This document shows, piece by piece, positions 1 through 10,490 of a stretch of DNA of 64,000 nucleotides. The stretch spans positions 64,077,371-64,141,370 of the forward strand of contig NC_053393.1 in NCBI RefSeq assembly GCF_905171765.1, read 5' to 3'. A model generated the notes under the pieces. It was not told where the DNA came from and did not search any database. It worked only from the letters and a program-made list of their open reading frames with translations. Origin of the DNA: Bufo bufo. Taxonomy: Eukaryota; Chordata; Amphibia; Anura; Bufonidae. How positions within the stretch are numbered: position 1 is the first letter of the stretch; the number at the start of each line of letters is the position of its first letter. Made by a program: the position numbers and the translations under genes.

Positions 1-65
1 ACCACTTTTGATTAAAAATTTTTTTTACATGTATGTCTGCTATCTACAAATATATTTATACTTAC

Positions 66-789
66 GGAATTGGCCCTGTTGCCTTTCTCGGAGGTCATCC
101 CAGTTGGGGAGAATGGCTGCACATATCTCGTTCCAGAGGAGCCGTGTAAGATGATGGTCTGCATGGCGGCGGTCGGTGTGGTCCCACAACGGTGTACGTT
201 CCTCCACCATATGGATGAGGAGGTCATTGTCAATATAAAATCTTTCAACGTCCTCCTCATGCCTTCTGGTGGAGGTTTGGGAGCCCTAAAAGAAGAAAAA
301 AAAATAGAATAAAAATTTAGTTGAATATTTGAAAAAAAAAAATAGAAAAATTAAAATAATTTACAATACTCACACGACCACGACCGCCGCGTGCTCCACG
401 GCGTCCTCTGGAAGATCTTTGATGACCTCTCTCACTGGCAACAGGACGAGATGGCTAAAAAAAAATAATAATAAATATATATATATATATATATATATAC
501 TCAACAAATGACGAGGCAGCACTTCCAGCTTTTGTTGACAGGGTGACGAGCCCAAAACTTTTTTCCCAGCAACGTATCGGCCTACTCAATGAGGCCTTTG
601 TCAAGCTTGACAAAGGCCTCATTGAGTAGGCCGAAACATTGCTGGAAAAAAGTTTTGGGGTCGTCACCCTGTCACTAAAAGCTGGAAGTGCTGCCTCGTC
701 ATTTGTTGAGTACGTATCGTGGAGGAGAAGCCTACCTCTGTGAGGAATTTTTTTGCACGTGGTCTGACTGTGCTGCTGCGGTATTTGTG

Positions 790-831
<42 letters not shown>

Positions 832-1112
832 AAAAAAATACAGGCATAAAAATTTTTAAAATAAAAAATAAAAAAATTAACAAACCGTTTCTCCTCCACC
901 CCCAACTTCCTCCTCCCCTGTTCCTCTGGTTCTGGCTTGACCGGGAGAACTCTCCTCCATAGAGTCTGACTGATAAACAAAGAAAAAAATAATTATTTGA
1001 ATAATAAAAACAATATACAGTTTGGAATGCTAAGGAACTTTACATACCACATCCTGGAGGTGTCGTGATCGGGGAGGAGAGCTCCCGGCCTCGCTCGCAG
1101 ATGAAGATGTGC
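66..1112 (-). CDS. Split gene fragment with MADF/Myb-like DNA-binding domain
   Basis: I read four minus-strand exons with good splice signals: 1048-1112, 886-969, 374-454 and 66-285. Acceptors end in AG after pyrimidine-rich tracts and donors read GTATGT, GTTTGT, GTGAGT and GTAAGT. Exons 1048-1112, 886-969 and 374-454 all end on a codon boundary, which supports the model; the last ends one base into a codon. The protein starts Ser/Glu-rich, passes an Arg/Gly-rich stretch (GRRGARGGRGR) and ends in a domain reading DNDLLIHMVEERTPLWDH ... LLWNEICAAILPNWDDLRER, the pattern of MADF or Myb/SANT-like domains. Such proteins are encoded by PIF/Harbinger transposons as the second gene and by host factors derived from them. 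The upstream start and the end beyond position 66 lie outside what I can see. A possible extra exon near 735-766 did not fit the phase. The product may be a transposon accessory protein or a domesticated one. Confidence 0.5.
474..499. repeat. (AT)n microsatellite
   Basis: An uninterrupted AT run sits directly against the left edge of the 499-712 palindrome. A second AT run lies at 792-828, on the other side of the palindrome. Such runs are prone to slippage and to cruciform extrusion. Confidence 0.9.
499..712. repeat. Near-perfect 214-bp palindrome, arms about 107 bp
   Basis: The arms start ACTCAACAAATGACGAGGC and end with the complement, GCCTCGTCATTTGTTGAGT. The centre is exactly at the AAGCTT at 603-608, with no spacer. 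Only a handful of mismatches separate the arms. Both arms contain an open stretch (DEAALPAF.DRVT.PKLFS) read toward the centre, so a single coding-like segment seems to have been duplicated head to head. It lies inside a putative intron of the MADF-like gene. Confidence 0.8.
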
Positions 1113-1205
1113 CTTTAAAAAAAAAATAAAAAATAATTGAATATTTGAACTTTTAAATAAACAGACATACCGACGAAAAAAATACTTACTGGTCATATTA
1201 TTTTT

Positions 1206-1281
1206 CTGCCTGGCTGGCTGGCTGGCTGGCTATCTGGCTGGCTGGCTGGCTGGCTATCTGGCTGGCTGGCTTGTTGGGTAG
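1206..1281. repeat. (TGGC)n microsatellite with ATC interruptions
   Basis: Repeats of GGCT are interrupted by TATCTGGCTGG at regular places, giving a compound simple repeat. No coding signal is present. Confidence 0.9.
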
Positions 1282-1357
1282 CTGGCTGATTTTTTTTTTT
1301 GATCAGTCAAAAAAAATAATTTGACAGGTTGTCATATTGTTGAACGAAAAAATACTA

Positions 1358-1957
1358 CTCCTATTATATTACCTGCAACCCCTATGCTACAGTACACATA
1401 GGGGTATGCAGTTAATATAAGTACACAGTGGATGCTAGGAGTAGCAGCCGACAGGACTACTACTCCTAACATGCACTGGGTAGTTATATTACCTGCAACC
1501 CCTATGCTATAGTACATAGGGGTATGCAGTTAATATAAGTACACAGTGGATGCTAGGAGTAGCAGCCGACAGGACTACTACTCCTAACATGCACTGGGTA
1601 GTTATATAACCTGCAACCCCTATGCTATAGTACATAGGGGTATGCAGTTAATATAAGTACACAGTGGATGCTAGGAGTAGCAGCCGACAGGACTACTACT
1701 CCTAACATGCACTGGGTAGTTATATTACCTGCAACCCCTATGCTATAGTACATAGGGGTATGCAGTTAATATAAGTACACAGTGGATGCTAGGAGTAGCA
1801 GCAGACAGGACTACTACTCCTAACATGCACTGGGTAGTTATATTACCTGCAACCCCTATGCTATAGTACATAGGGGTATGCAGTTAATATAAGTACACGG
1901 TGGATGCTAGGAGTAGCAGCAGACAGGACTACTACTCCTAACATGCACTGGGTACTG
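1358..1957. repeat. 118-bp minisatellite, about five copies
   Basis: The marker ATGCACTGGG recurs at 1471, 1589, 1707, 1825 and 1943, a constant 118-bp step. Copies differ at only a few bases (for example AGCCGAC against AGCAGAC), so the array is young or homogenised. Each unit carries two inverted repeats: CCCCTATG ... CATAGGGG and CTAGGAGTAG ... CTACTCCTAA. No gene was found in it; short open frames there arise from repetition. Confidence 0.92.
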
Positions 1958-2006
1958 ACAGCTCCTATGTACTTATAGCTCCTATGTATAAGTACATAGG
2001 AGCTGT
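1958..2006. repeat. Perfect 19-bp inverted repeat ending the minisatellite
   Basis: ACAGCTCCTATGTACTTAT at 1958-1976 is the exact complement of 1988-2006, with an 11-base loop. It abuts the last minisatellite unit and may be a rearranged copy of the hairpin inside that unit. Confidence 0.8.
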
Positions 2007-2049
2007 TTATATGAGTTTTTTCAGTCATAATACAAGATATACTCACCTT

Positions 2050-2464
2050 CTATGGCTTGCACCCGACTCCCTCGCAGGCTGGATCCAGACAGGATGGCGC
2101 GAAACTTGCTCCTCCTCTATCCGACGCAGGCGCAGACAGGATATCCGGATCAGTCGTTGCGTCGTTCCCCGTAAGATTTAAAGTCGGATCCGTCCTTAAT
2201 ACTAATCAATGTGACTTAAGGACGGATCCGGCGTTACGGCAAATGATACGGCTTTTGAGACGGAGAACAAAATTATGCATGCTACGGTTTTTCATTTCGA
2301 CGGAAACGTCGAAAAGACTGAAGCGGAGCCATCCTGATGCATCCTGAAGGACGGACTCTCCATTCAGAATGCATGGGGATAAAACTGATCAGTTCTTTTC
2401 CGGATTTGAGCCCCTAGGACGGAACTCAACGCCGGAAAAGAAAAACGCAAGTGTGAAAGTACCC
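2050..2464. mobile_element. Harbinger-like MITE remnant (copy 1)
   Basis: The right end reads GTGTGAAAGTACCC followed by TTA, a form typical of PIF/Harbinger-type MITEs that duplicate TWA. An internal foldback (GGATCCGTCCTTA ... TAAGGACGGATCC) lies at 2187-2231. A related copy occurs at 11430-11896 with the same right end. The left terminus was not recognised, so the start is approximate. It sits between the minisatellite and the BEL remnant. Confidence 0.55.
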
Positions 2465-2467
2465 TTA

Positions 2468-3447
2468 AGATAAGTCCATGAACAATAGTTTCTGCTTTTG
2501 GAAAATCTGCAAAACGAAAAGGAACAAAAATTCAACAAGGAAAACATACTGCAGACAGTACTCCTCGTTTTGTGAAGGGCTTGTCACAGACTGATGTTTA
2601 AAATGTGAACGTGTTCTTGTTTAACATCCCACAGCAATCCAAGCCTGATCATCAGAAGGAAATGCTCTCATTACCTTATTGCTGTTGGAGATGATTTTGT
2701 GTAGTCTGAGGTTTGCAGTAGCGAGCATGTTCTGAGTTCTGGTAAGAAAGTTGATGGCTTCTTCTTCTGTAGGTAGAGACTTGAGACTGTCGTCTACGTA
2801 GAAGTTCTTTTCACCAAACTGACGTGCATCAGACCTGAACTCTTTTTCACCTTCTTGGGCTGTTTTTCTCAGTCCGTAAATGGCAACGTGTACTTTCATG
2901 CGATAGTCTATAACCTCCTCGTTGACATCATTATTGCGGTACCATCGGAACCTGAGGAAGTTTCTATTGACTTCACAGACGATAAAACAATGAAACATTT
3001 GTTGGATGTTGGCCATAATGGCAATTGGCTCTTGTCTAAAGCGGAGTAAGACTCCAAGGAGGTTGTTGTTCAGGTTAGGCCCAGTCAGAAGACTGTCATT
3101 GAGAGAAAAGCCTTCATGACGAGCGCTTGAGTCGAAGACCACCCTAATCTGGTCAGGCTTGCAAGGATGGTAGACACCGAAACACACTTCTTGTGTTCAG
3201 GCTCAGCATTATCTCTCTCAAACACCTTCTGCATAAAGTCGATAAAATGTTTCTTCATCTCCGGTTTTTGGTTCAGGTTGCGCTCTAAAGAGATGAACCA
3301 TAAATCTGCATGTTGTCTATTATTTGGAATTCTCTTCCTTGGGGTGCGAAATGGTAGCGGTGCCACCCAGCTGTTGGAATCATCTTGGTAGAACTCTTTA
3401 CTCATGGTTCTCAAGAATTCTTTGTCTAAAATCGTGGCTGCTAACTC
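2468..3447 (-). pseudogene. pol: BEL/Pao reverse transcriptase fragment
   Basis: Two overlapping minus frames (3414-3085 and 3187-2621), joined by a frameshift near 3150, read as a BEL/Pao RT. Recognisable pieces are RVVFDSSARHEGFSLNDSLL, LLTGPNLNNNLLGVLLRF, FLRFRWYRNNDV, and the active-site box FYVDDSL. After 2621 the frame is lost, but LGLLWDVKQEHVHI and further family-like sequence continue to 2468. Motif A reads AIMANIQQMF where the family normally has an aspartate in place of Asn, so a catalytic residue is missing. The short loop before VAIYGLRK has also lost several residues. The enzyme would have copied the element RNA in cytoplasmic particles; this copy cannot. Confidence 0.85.
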
Positions 3448-3451
3448 TTAA

Positions 3452-3827
3452 AGAGGACCTTTCACCAGAATAAAACCTCTAAACTGACTATACAGACGTG
3501 TAGAGTGGCGCCCAGGGATCCCCCTGCACTTACTGTTATCCCCGGGCGCCGCTCCGTTCGCCCGGTATAGCCTCCGGTATCTTCATAGTTAGCTTTGAAG
3601 CTGAGCTGGCTATGAGCTGAGGGCTGCGATCAGCCAGTGCTACAGCATAGGAGAAGGAGACCGCGGCAGGTTCCCCTGGGTGGAGCCTAACTATGAAGAT
3701 ACCGGAGGCTATACCGGGCGAACGGAGCGGCGCCCGGGGATAACAGTAAGTGCAGGGGGATCCCTGGGCGCCGCTCTACACGTCTGTATAGTCAGTTTAG
3801 AGGCTTTATTCTGGTGAAAGGTCCTCT
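3452..3827. mobile_element. TTAA-flanked MITE with about 145-bp inverted repeats
   Basis: The ends are AGAGGACCTTTCACCAG ... CTGGTGAAAGGTCCTCT, directly flanked by TTAA at 3448-3451 and 3828-3831. The arms are nearly identical over about 145 bp and enclose a short unique loop. TTAA target duplication is the habit of piggyBac and Kolobok elements; the choice between these cannot be made from the ends alone. It is inserted in the BEL pol region. Confidence 0.88.
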
Positions 3828-3831
3828 TTAA

Positions 3832-4183
3832 ACACTGTCTTACCAATGTTGTCATCCCAGAAGATAAATGCTTTCCTATCATCTAGTATGATGCGCTCTT
3901 GCGTACCTTTGTCACACAGCTTTTCTTTCACACTGTAGTTATGTTGTCATCGTCGAAAACAAGTAGTGTGTCCATTTGGCAGAGCGTGTGTTTTAAAGGG
4001 AGAAACTGAGAAAGGTTTCCTGGCGTTGCTAAGGCAGACATTGCATATGATGACCCACCCTAGATCCAGATGCTGGGCGTAAGGTGCATCATGTGGGCCG
4101 TTGATTTGATGGCGAACCTTGTGCACCCTAAAATGTCTCTCCCGATTAACAGCAGGATATAAACATTTTAATCAAAGGCTGGT
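3832..4183 (-). pseudogene. BEL/Pao protease-to-RT linker fragment
   Basis: On the minus strand, directly upstream of the RT, LDDRKAFIFWDDNIGKT-like sequence (read near 3838-3890) matches the region between protease and RT of BEL/Pao polyproteins. Several stops and shifts are present. It continues, after removal of the gypsy element and one CTGGT, into the protease part at 9470. Confidence 0.6.
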
Positions 4184-4713
4184 TGTCACGGATGAAGTTG
4201 CAGATAGCTGGAACTTATAAATAAATGACCGACTGGCTTGATCCCAAAACTAAAGAGCATATAGGTGAGCCCTATAAAACCCTAAGAGCTCTCCCTGACT
4301 GCTATGCACATGCAAGGGTCTCAATGGTAGACGATTGCATGCCCACGTACCTAAGACTGTGTGACACCTGAAAACCCTATAATAGTGAGGGGACACGACC
4401 ACCGGCTTCCTGCACTTAATATGGACGGAGTCAGGGTCACCTAGAATCAAGCCAGCAAGGAAACACAATAAAGGAAAAGACTTATCTGAGCAAACAGCAG
4501 CAGCAGCCTCCAGCAGTGAACACTTCATCCAGGAAGTAGTATAAACCGCAAAGTGAGGCAGTATGGGAGGGAATATAAAGGAAGACGATTAGTCTAAATA
4601 AGTGATACCTGGCAGAAGCAAAGGAGATGACAAAGTGAAACCAAAACAAAGAACGTCATACAAGAGGTAGAGAAGAATGTCTGCCAGACCTTCTCACAGA
4701 ACTGGCAGTGACA
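4184..4713 (-). repeat. 3' LTR of the gypsy element
   Basis: About 530 bp, TGTCACGG to GTGACA on the plus strand. It matches 8939-9469 throughout apart from scattered substitutions and small indels. It is the 3' LTR because the element is transcribed leftward. Confidence 0.95.
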
Positions 4714-4727
4714 GTACCCCTCCCTCT
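4714..4727 (-). other. Polypurine tract of the gypsy element
   Basis: AGAGGGAGGGGTAC lies on the minus strand immediately before the 3' LTR, where plus-strand DNA priming occurs in LTR elements. Confidence 0.75.
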
Positions 4728-6268
4728 ACGGGTGGACTCCGGACACTCAGAGCCCACCTTCTCAGGATGAGACCTATGGAAAGCCCTGATGAGACGAGTG
4801 GCCTTAATGTCCGCCACTGGGACCCACATCCTCTCCTCAGGACCATAACCCTCCTAATGAACGAGGTACTGAAGAGAACCGCGGATAATGCGAGAATCCA
4901 CAATCCTAGAGACCTGAAATTCAAGATTACCATCAACAAAAATCGGAGGAGGAGGCAAAGAGGAGGGTACCGTGGGTTGGACATAAAAGGTTTTAATAGG
5001 GACCTGTGAAAAACATTATGGATCTTCCAAGTCTGAGGAAGATCAAGGCGGGAGGCAACGGGATTGATGACGGACAAGATCTTATAAGGCCCAATAAACT
5101 TAGGACCCAACTTCCAGGAGGTAACCTTCAGTTTGATATTCTTTGTAGACAACCACACCAGATCACCCACATTCAGGTCCGGACCAGGCACACGTCTCTT
5201 ATCCGCCACACGCTTATATCTCTCACTCATCCTCTTCAGATTACCCTGAATCTTTTGCCAAATAAATGACAAAGACGAGGAAAATCTCTCCTCATCAGGT
5301 AAACCAGAAGACCCCTTTCCAGAGAATGTCCCAAACTGTGGATGAAACCCATATGCACCAAAAAATGGTGACTTATCAGAGGACTCCTGGCGACGGTTAT
5401 TTAAAGCAAACTCAGCAAGGGACAAAAAAGAATACCAATCCTCCTGATTCTCTGCCACAAAACAGTGCAGATATGTCTCCAGATTCTGATTGACGCATTC
5501 GGTCTGACCATTCGACTGCGGGTGAAAAGCAGAAGAGAACGACAACCGAACCCCCAAGCGAGAACAGAAGGCCTTCCAGAATCTGGAAACAAATTGCGTG
5601 CCCCTAACAGAAACGATGTCTGAAGGAATGGCATGCAATTTAACAATGTGATCAACAAACGCTTGCGCCAGCGTCTTAGCATTGGGTAACCCAGGAAAGG
5701 GAATGAAATGCGCCATTTTGCTAAAACGGTCCACTACCACCAAAATCACAGTCTTCCCCGAGGAACGAGGCAGGTCCGTAATGAAGTCCATGGACAGATG
5801 CGTCCAAGGACGGGAAGGAATGGGTAACGGGAGGAGAGAACCCGATGGCCGTGAATGAGGGACCTTGGCACGAGCGCAGGTCTCGCAGGCTACCACAAAA
5901 TCCTCAACCGTCTTACGAAGAGCCGGCCACCAGAATCTCTGAGCAATGAGATCCACTGTGGCTCTACTCCCCGGGTGCCCAGCAAGGACAGTATCGTGGT
6001 GCTCCTTAAAAACCTTGTGTCGTACTCGTAAAGCGAGAGGCACAAACAACCTCCCAGGAGGACAAAGATCAGGAGCCTCTGCCTGGGCTGCCTGAACCTC
6101 TGCCTCCAAATCAGGATAAAGAGCAGAGACGACCACCCCTTCAGCCAAAATGGGACCCGGGTCTTCAAAGTTCCCCCCTCCCGGAAAACAATGTGACAGG
6201 GCATCCGCCTTCACATTTTTAACCCCAGGGCGGAACGTAACAACAAAATTAAACCTAGAAAAGAACAA
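4728..6268 (-). pseudogene. pol: Gypsy integrase with broken chromodomain
   Basis: One open frame of 524 codons covers the end of RNase H, the integrase zinc finger (H91 ... H98, C129, C132), the catalytic core and the C-terminal SH3-like part (GDLVWLSTKNIKLK ... KLGPKFIGPYKIL). The core has D161 (HLSMDFITDLP) and E257 (GQTECVNQNL), but the middle acidic residue is V221: SVRGTQF where the family has SDRGTQF. A single A-to-T change at the codon 5606-5608 explains it, and it should abolish integration. After about residue 440 the frame is shifted; in another frame the chromodomain appears ([30 protein letters not shown]) with a stop in place of the Trp after LVH. The chromodomain would direct insertion to modified chromatin. 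Confidence 0.92.
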
Positions 6269-6271
6269 AGA

Positions 6272-7300
6272 CTATCTGGCCTGTCTCGGGTTCAGACGCT
6301 TGGCCGATTCCAAGTAGGCCAGATTCTTTTGGTCGGTAAACACGGTAATAGGGTGTCTGGCTCCCTCTAACCAATGGCGCCATTCCTCAAAAGCTAATTT
6401 GATGGCCAACAACTCCCTATCTCCCACATCGTAATTTCTCTCTGCAGAGGAGAGTTTCCTTGAGAAAAGATACACGGTCGCCATTTGGCAGGAGAGGGAC
6501 CCTGAGATAAGACCGCAACCACACCCACCTCAGAAGCATTCACCTCAACAATAAAAGGTAGAGAGACATCAGGTTGTACCAAAATGGGAGCGGAAGCAAA
6601 ACTCTTTAATACTAGAAAAGGCTTTAAGCGCATCTACCGACCACGAGGAAAAATCCACTCCCCTTTTAGTCATATCAGTGAGTGGCTTAAAAACAAAGGA
6701 ATAATTCAAAATGAACTTTCTGTAATAATTGGCAAAACTCAAAAACCGCATCAGCGCCTTCTGATTCTCAGGAAGCTCCCAATCAAGCACAGCGCGGACC
6801 TTCTCAGGGTCCATCCGAAAACCAGAAGCAGAGAGAAGAAAACCAAGAAATTGAATCTCCGGAACCGCAAACACACATTTTTCCATTTTAGTGTACAATT
6901 TATTCTCCTGCAGAATCAGCAAGACCTGACATAGGGGGTCCCGATGAGTCTTGAAATCAGGAGAAAAAAATCAAAATGTCATCTAGATACACCAGTACAA
7001 ATTTCCCCATTAAATGATAAAAAATGCTGTTCACAAAATGTTGGAAGAGCATTCATCAAACCCAAGGGCATAACCAAATTCTCAAAATGACCCTCAGGGG
7101 TATTGAAGGCTGTCTTCCATTCGTCCCCTTCCCTGACCCTGACTAGGTTATATGCCCCTCTTAAATCCAACTTAGAAAAAACTTTAGCCCCAAAAATCTG
7201 GTTAAACAGGTCCGGGATCAGAGGAAGCGGATATGGGTCACGAATCGTGATACGGTTCAGCTCCCTGAAATCCAGACAAGGTCTTAAAGAAGCATCTTTT
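6272..7300 (-). pseudogene. pol: Gypsy reverse transcriptase and RNase H fragments
   Basis: Frames on the minus strand overlap with shifts between them. RT pieces include [20 protein letters not shown], with the motif A aspartate, [12 protein letters not shown], and the YLDD box near 6985. The connection domain reads QFLGFLLSASGFRMDPEKV. RNase H gives [20 protein letters not shown] with its DxKNL signature. At least three frameshifts disrupt the order, so no full enzyme can be made. It sits between protease and integrase as expected. Confidence 0.88.
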
Positions 7301-7990
7301 TTCTTAACAAAAAAAAAAAAACAGCAGCAACAGGTGACTTCGAGGGTCGGATGTGTCCCTTTCTCAGGCTCTCAGAGATATAAGTACGCATAGCGACTCT
7401 TCCAGGTTGGGAGAGATTGTATAATTGTGATTCTGGCAGTTTGGCGCCTGCGATGAGATTAATAGGGCAGTCGTACTCCCGGTGAGGGGGCAACTCCTGG
7501 ACACCACTCTCGAAAAACACATCAGAAAATTCAGAGAGAAAAGATGGCACAGTCTTGGTAGAAACCTCTGAAAGAGACACCGTGAGGCAATTCTCTCTGC
7601 AAAACTCACTCCAACCATTTATTTGCCTTGCTTGCCAATCAATGGTGGGGTTATGTTTAGTGAGCCAGGGTAGTCCCAACACTAGAGGAGTAGGTAATCC
7701 GCTTAAGACGAAACATGACATATCTTCAACATGAGCGTCACCCACAGTCAAGCGGATATTGTGAACTATGCCCTTTAACGATCTTTGAGAAAGTGGAGCG
7801 GAATCACAAAAACAGGTATATCATTTTCCAAAGTGCACACCTGGAAACCATGCGTTGTTGCAAATGGATTATCAAAGAGATTGACAGCTGATCCACTATC
7901 TACAAAAATATCACAAACAATGTTCTTGCTGTCTAGCGCCACCCTGGCAGGTAGGAGAAAACGGGAACTACAAACAAATGGCAAACCTTC
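7301..7990 (-). pseudogene. pol: Gypsy aspartic protease and linker
   Basis: CDIFVDSGSAVNLFDNPFA (frame 7984-7775) holds the DSG active site of a retroviral-type aspartic protease, followed after a frameshift by MSCFVLSGLPTPLVLGLPWL, a sequence typical of the second half of gypsy proteases. The frame then runs toward RT (HREYDCPINLIAGAKLP ... LYNLSQPG). Its role was to cut Gag-Pol. An A-run at 7310-7321 causes a shift. Confidence 0.85.
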
Positions 7991-8046
7991 AATTTCCGCA
8001 TCAACCTTGCCAATAGTAGCAAATGGAAAGTTTTTAGAGGGTTTTT

Positions 8047-8911
8047 TTATTTTATTTTTTTATTACCCTCAGAAAACTCTATGAATCTCCTAGAGGGGCA
8101 AACATTAGCCAAATGATTTATACCCCCACAACAGAAACAATCCCTCCTCTCAGAGCTGAATCCTCTACTATCAGAGGCAAGCAAACCCAGCTGCATGGCC
8201 TCCTCCTCAGAAGGGATTGAGACAGACTGAGACCCCTGCGCACTGAATGAGACAGCCCCACTGTCCTTGGGCTGAATATGACAGGAAAGAGTAGTCTCCT
8301 CTCTCTCTCTAAGACGCCTGTCAATACGAACAGCTAGAGACATGGCAGACTCTAACGACGCTGGTCTTTCATGAAAAGAAAATGCATCTTTCAATCTTTC
8401 CAAAAGACCATGGGAAAATTGACTTCGGAGTGCAGCATCTTTCCAACCATCTCCGAAATTCAGAACAATATATCTCTGCGGACTGTTTACCCTGGGATAA
8501 AAGATGCAGTTTAGATTCAGCCAGAGCAATACGATCCGGGTCATCATATATCTGCCCCAGGGTTACAAAAAATTAATCCACCGATCGGAGGGGCGGTGCC
8601 CCCACCGGCAGTGAAAAGGCCCAAGACTGAGAGTTATCCCTGGGCAGCGAGATGATGATCCCCACCCTCTGCTCCTCATCACCAGAGGAATGGGGAAGTA
8701 GGCGAAAATGGAGTTTGCAAGCCTCTCTAAAGCAAACAAAATTCTCACTACCCCCGGAGAACGTATCCGGAAGCGAGATCTTAGGCTCGGAACAAACTCC
8801 ATGAACGCCAGCAGAATCGGTCACCTGAAACTGAGACACAGTTTTACGGAGATCTGCTACCTCCAGCGAAAGACCTTGCATGCGGTCAATCAAGGCTGAA
8901 ACCGGATCCAT
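8047..8911 (-). pseudogene. gag: Gypsy Gag with zinc knuckle
   Basis: The frame starts MDPVSALIDRMQGLSLEVAD at 8911, close to the 5' LTR. It covers the capsid-like part (KISLPDTFSGGSENFVCFRE) up to 8573, then continues in another frame from about 8547. The C-terminal part has a CX2CX4HX4C zinc knuckle (CFCCGGINHLANVC) near 8110, which binds the element RNA. One frameshift around 8560 separates the halves. The protein forms the cytoplasmic particle. Confidence 0.88.
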
Positions 8912-8938
8912 GCTTAAGACGTTTAGGGCGGTTTATAA

Positions 8939-9469
8939 TGTCACGGATGAAGTTGCAGATAGCTGGAACTTATAAATAAACAAGCGACTGGCTTGATCCC
9001 AAAACTAAGGAGCATATAGGTGAGCCCTATAAAACCCTAAGAGCTCTCCCTGACTGCTATGCACATGCAAGGGTCTCAATGGCAGACAATTGCATGCCCA
9101 CGTACCTAAGACTGTGTGACACCTGAAAACCCTATAATAGTCAGGGGACACGACCACCGGCTCCCTGCACTTAATACGGATGGAGTCAGGGTCACCTAGA
9201 ATCAAGCCAGCAAGGAAACACAATAAAGGAAAAGACTTATCTGAGCAAACAGCAGCAGCAGCCTCCAGCAGTGAACACTTCATCCAGGAAGTAGTATAAA
9301 CCGCAAAGTGAGGCAGTATGGGAGGGAATATAAAGGAAGACGATTAGTCTAAATAAGTGACACCTGGCAGAAGGAAAGGAGATGACAAAGTAAAAAACAA
9401 AACAAAGAACGTCATACAAGAGGTAGAGAAGAACGTCTGCCAGACCTTCTCACAGAACTGGCGGTGACA
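8939..9469 (-). repeat. 5' LTR of the gypsy element
   Basis: Same sequence as 4184-4713 with scattered substitutions, TGTCACGG to GTGACA. It would carry the promoter for leftward transcription; no TATA box was assigned with confidence. Confidence 0.95.
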
Positions 9470-9960
9470 CTGGTATTTGGTTATCTATGTCTTTCAAGTG
9501 AGAATGGTGCAAGGCAGCTTCAGGAGTGGGGATATCATCCTTGTTAGTTGGGATCTGATTACACTCGATGATAGTAGGCAAGGGTATTTCTATGTTGCTA
9601 TTGATAGGAGCAACTACGAGGCCACTGGCTCTTCTACCCAAGACTTTTGTAATGCCTGCACAAGTACCTAGGGTATAAGACAGAGCATCTCCTGCTATGC
9701 CTAACAGATCAAAGAACCTTGTACTTGCAAGAGATCGTTTACTTTGATCGTCAAGAATGGTATACAGTCTTATGGCCCTTTCTGGCTGGCCCTTTGTGTA
9801 TACACGAACCAAGCATATCTTTGCACAGGATTTCTCACAAAGTCCTTCCCCACAGACTTCAGTGCATGTAGAGACTACTGGGTGGAGGCAGCTTTTTGTT
9901 CAGTGTGCTCCCCGCCATGCTTTTCCCCGGGAGGGATGTCTGTGGATGGAGTAGAGCTGT
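9470..9960 (-). pseudogene. BEL/Pao protease region
   Basis: The minus frame from 9812 reads MVRVYTKGQPERAIRLYTIL then DDQSKRSLASTRFFDLLGI, matching the A17-type protease of BEL/Pao elements, whose conserved box is LDDQSxRS or LDSGSxRS. It ends where the gypsy element is inserted. Upstream (9815-9960) the linker between zinc knuckle and protease is present with stops. Confidence 0.75.
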
Positions 9961-10490
9961 GTTAGTACAGATGAAGGGCTAGTACGTGGTTGTCACTACC
10001 GCATTCCATGCATTTAATGATAGCCTTACAGTATTTTGCAAGGTGGTCTGTGGAGGCGCAGCATCTGAAACAAACTCTAAATTCCTTTAAAAGTTCCTTA
10101 CGTTCTTGTAGAGGTTTCTTTCTGAAGCCGATGCATTTTTTAAGTTGATGTGGCTTGTTATGTATGGGACATTGGCGATTTGGTTCCTTAAGTTTCTTGT
10201 TTGTCCAGTCCTTTGAAGAACTGTAGCAGGTGCAGGTTGAACATCTGTCCTCTTCACTGATACTGGGCCCCTGCGGTCTCTGTGCATTATACGTGTGTTT
10301 GCAAGTCCTTGAGAAGGTGGACTGAGAGGGTTACAGTCACTGTAGAAGAAACTTGGGTCATTCTTTGAGTCCGTAATATCCCTTATGAAGTCACAGAAGT
10401 AGGAAAAAGGAGAAAAGGCAACTCTGTATTTTTTCTTGTAAGTTGATCCCCGGCTAACCCATTTTTCTTGAATGCCATATGGTAGCTTAA
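9961..10490 (-). pseudogene. gag: BEL/Pao Gag, zinc-knuckle part
   Basis: Near 9965-10080 the minus strand encodes two adjacent zinc knuckles, CFRCCASTDHLAKYC and CMECGSDNHVLALH, as in BEL/Pao Gag. The frame 10566-10087 upstream of them (YKKKYRVAFSPFSYFCDFIR) is the preceding Gag region. The first part of that frame is read through an inserted MITE fragment. Confidence 0.7.

Larger units (their letters stand above)
4184..9469 (-). mobile_element. Ty3/gypsy LTR retrotransposon with chromodomain-like tail
   Basis: The two LTRs (4184-4713 and 8939-9469) begin TGTCACGG and end GTGACA. The element is flanked by the same five bases, CTGGT, at 4179-4183 and 9470-9474, a proper target duplication in the BEL element. 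Between the LTRs on the minus strand lie gag with a zinc knuckle, a DSG protease, RT, RNase H, and integrase followed by a chromodomain, the order of chromoviruses. By eye the LTRs differ at roughly 15-20 positions, so insertion is not very recent. All genes carry frameshifts or stops. Sequence inside the 5' LTR (TTATAAACCGCCC) does not resemble the usual TGG-starting primer site. Confidence 0.95.

Noticed and set aside
4677..5009. Plus-strand frame of 110 residues
   Set aside because: It is antisense to the gypsy integrase tail and chromodomain.
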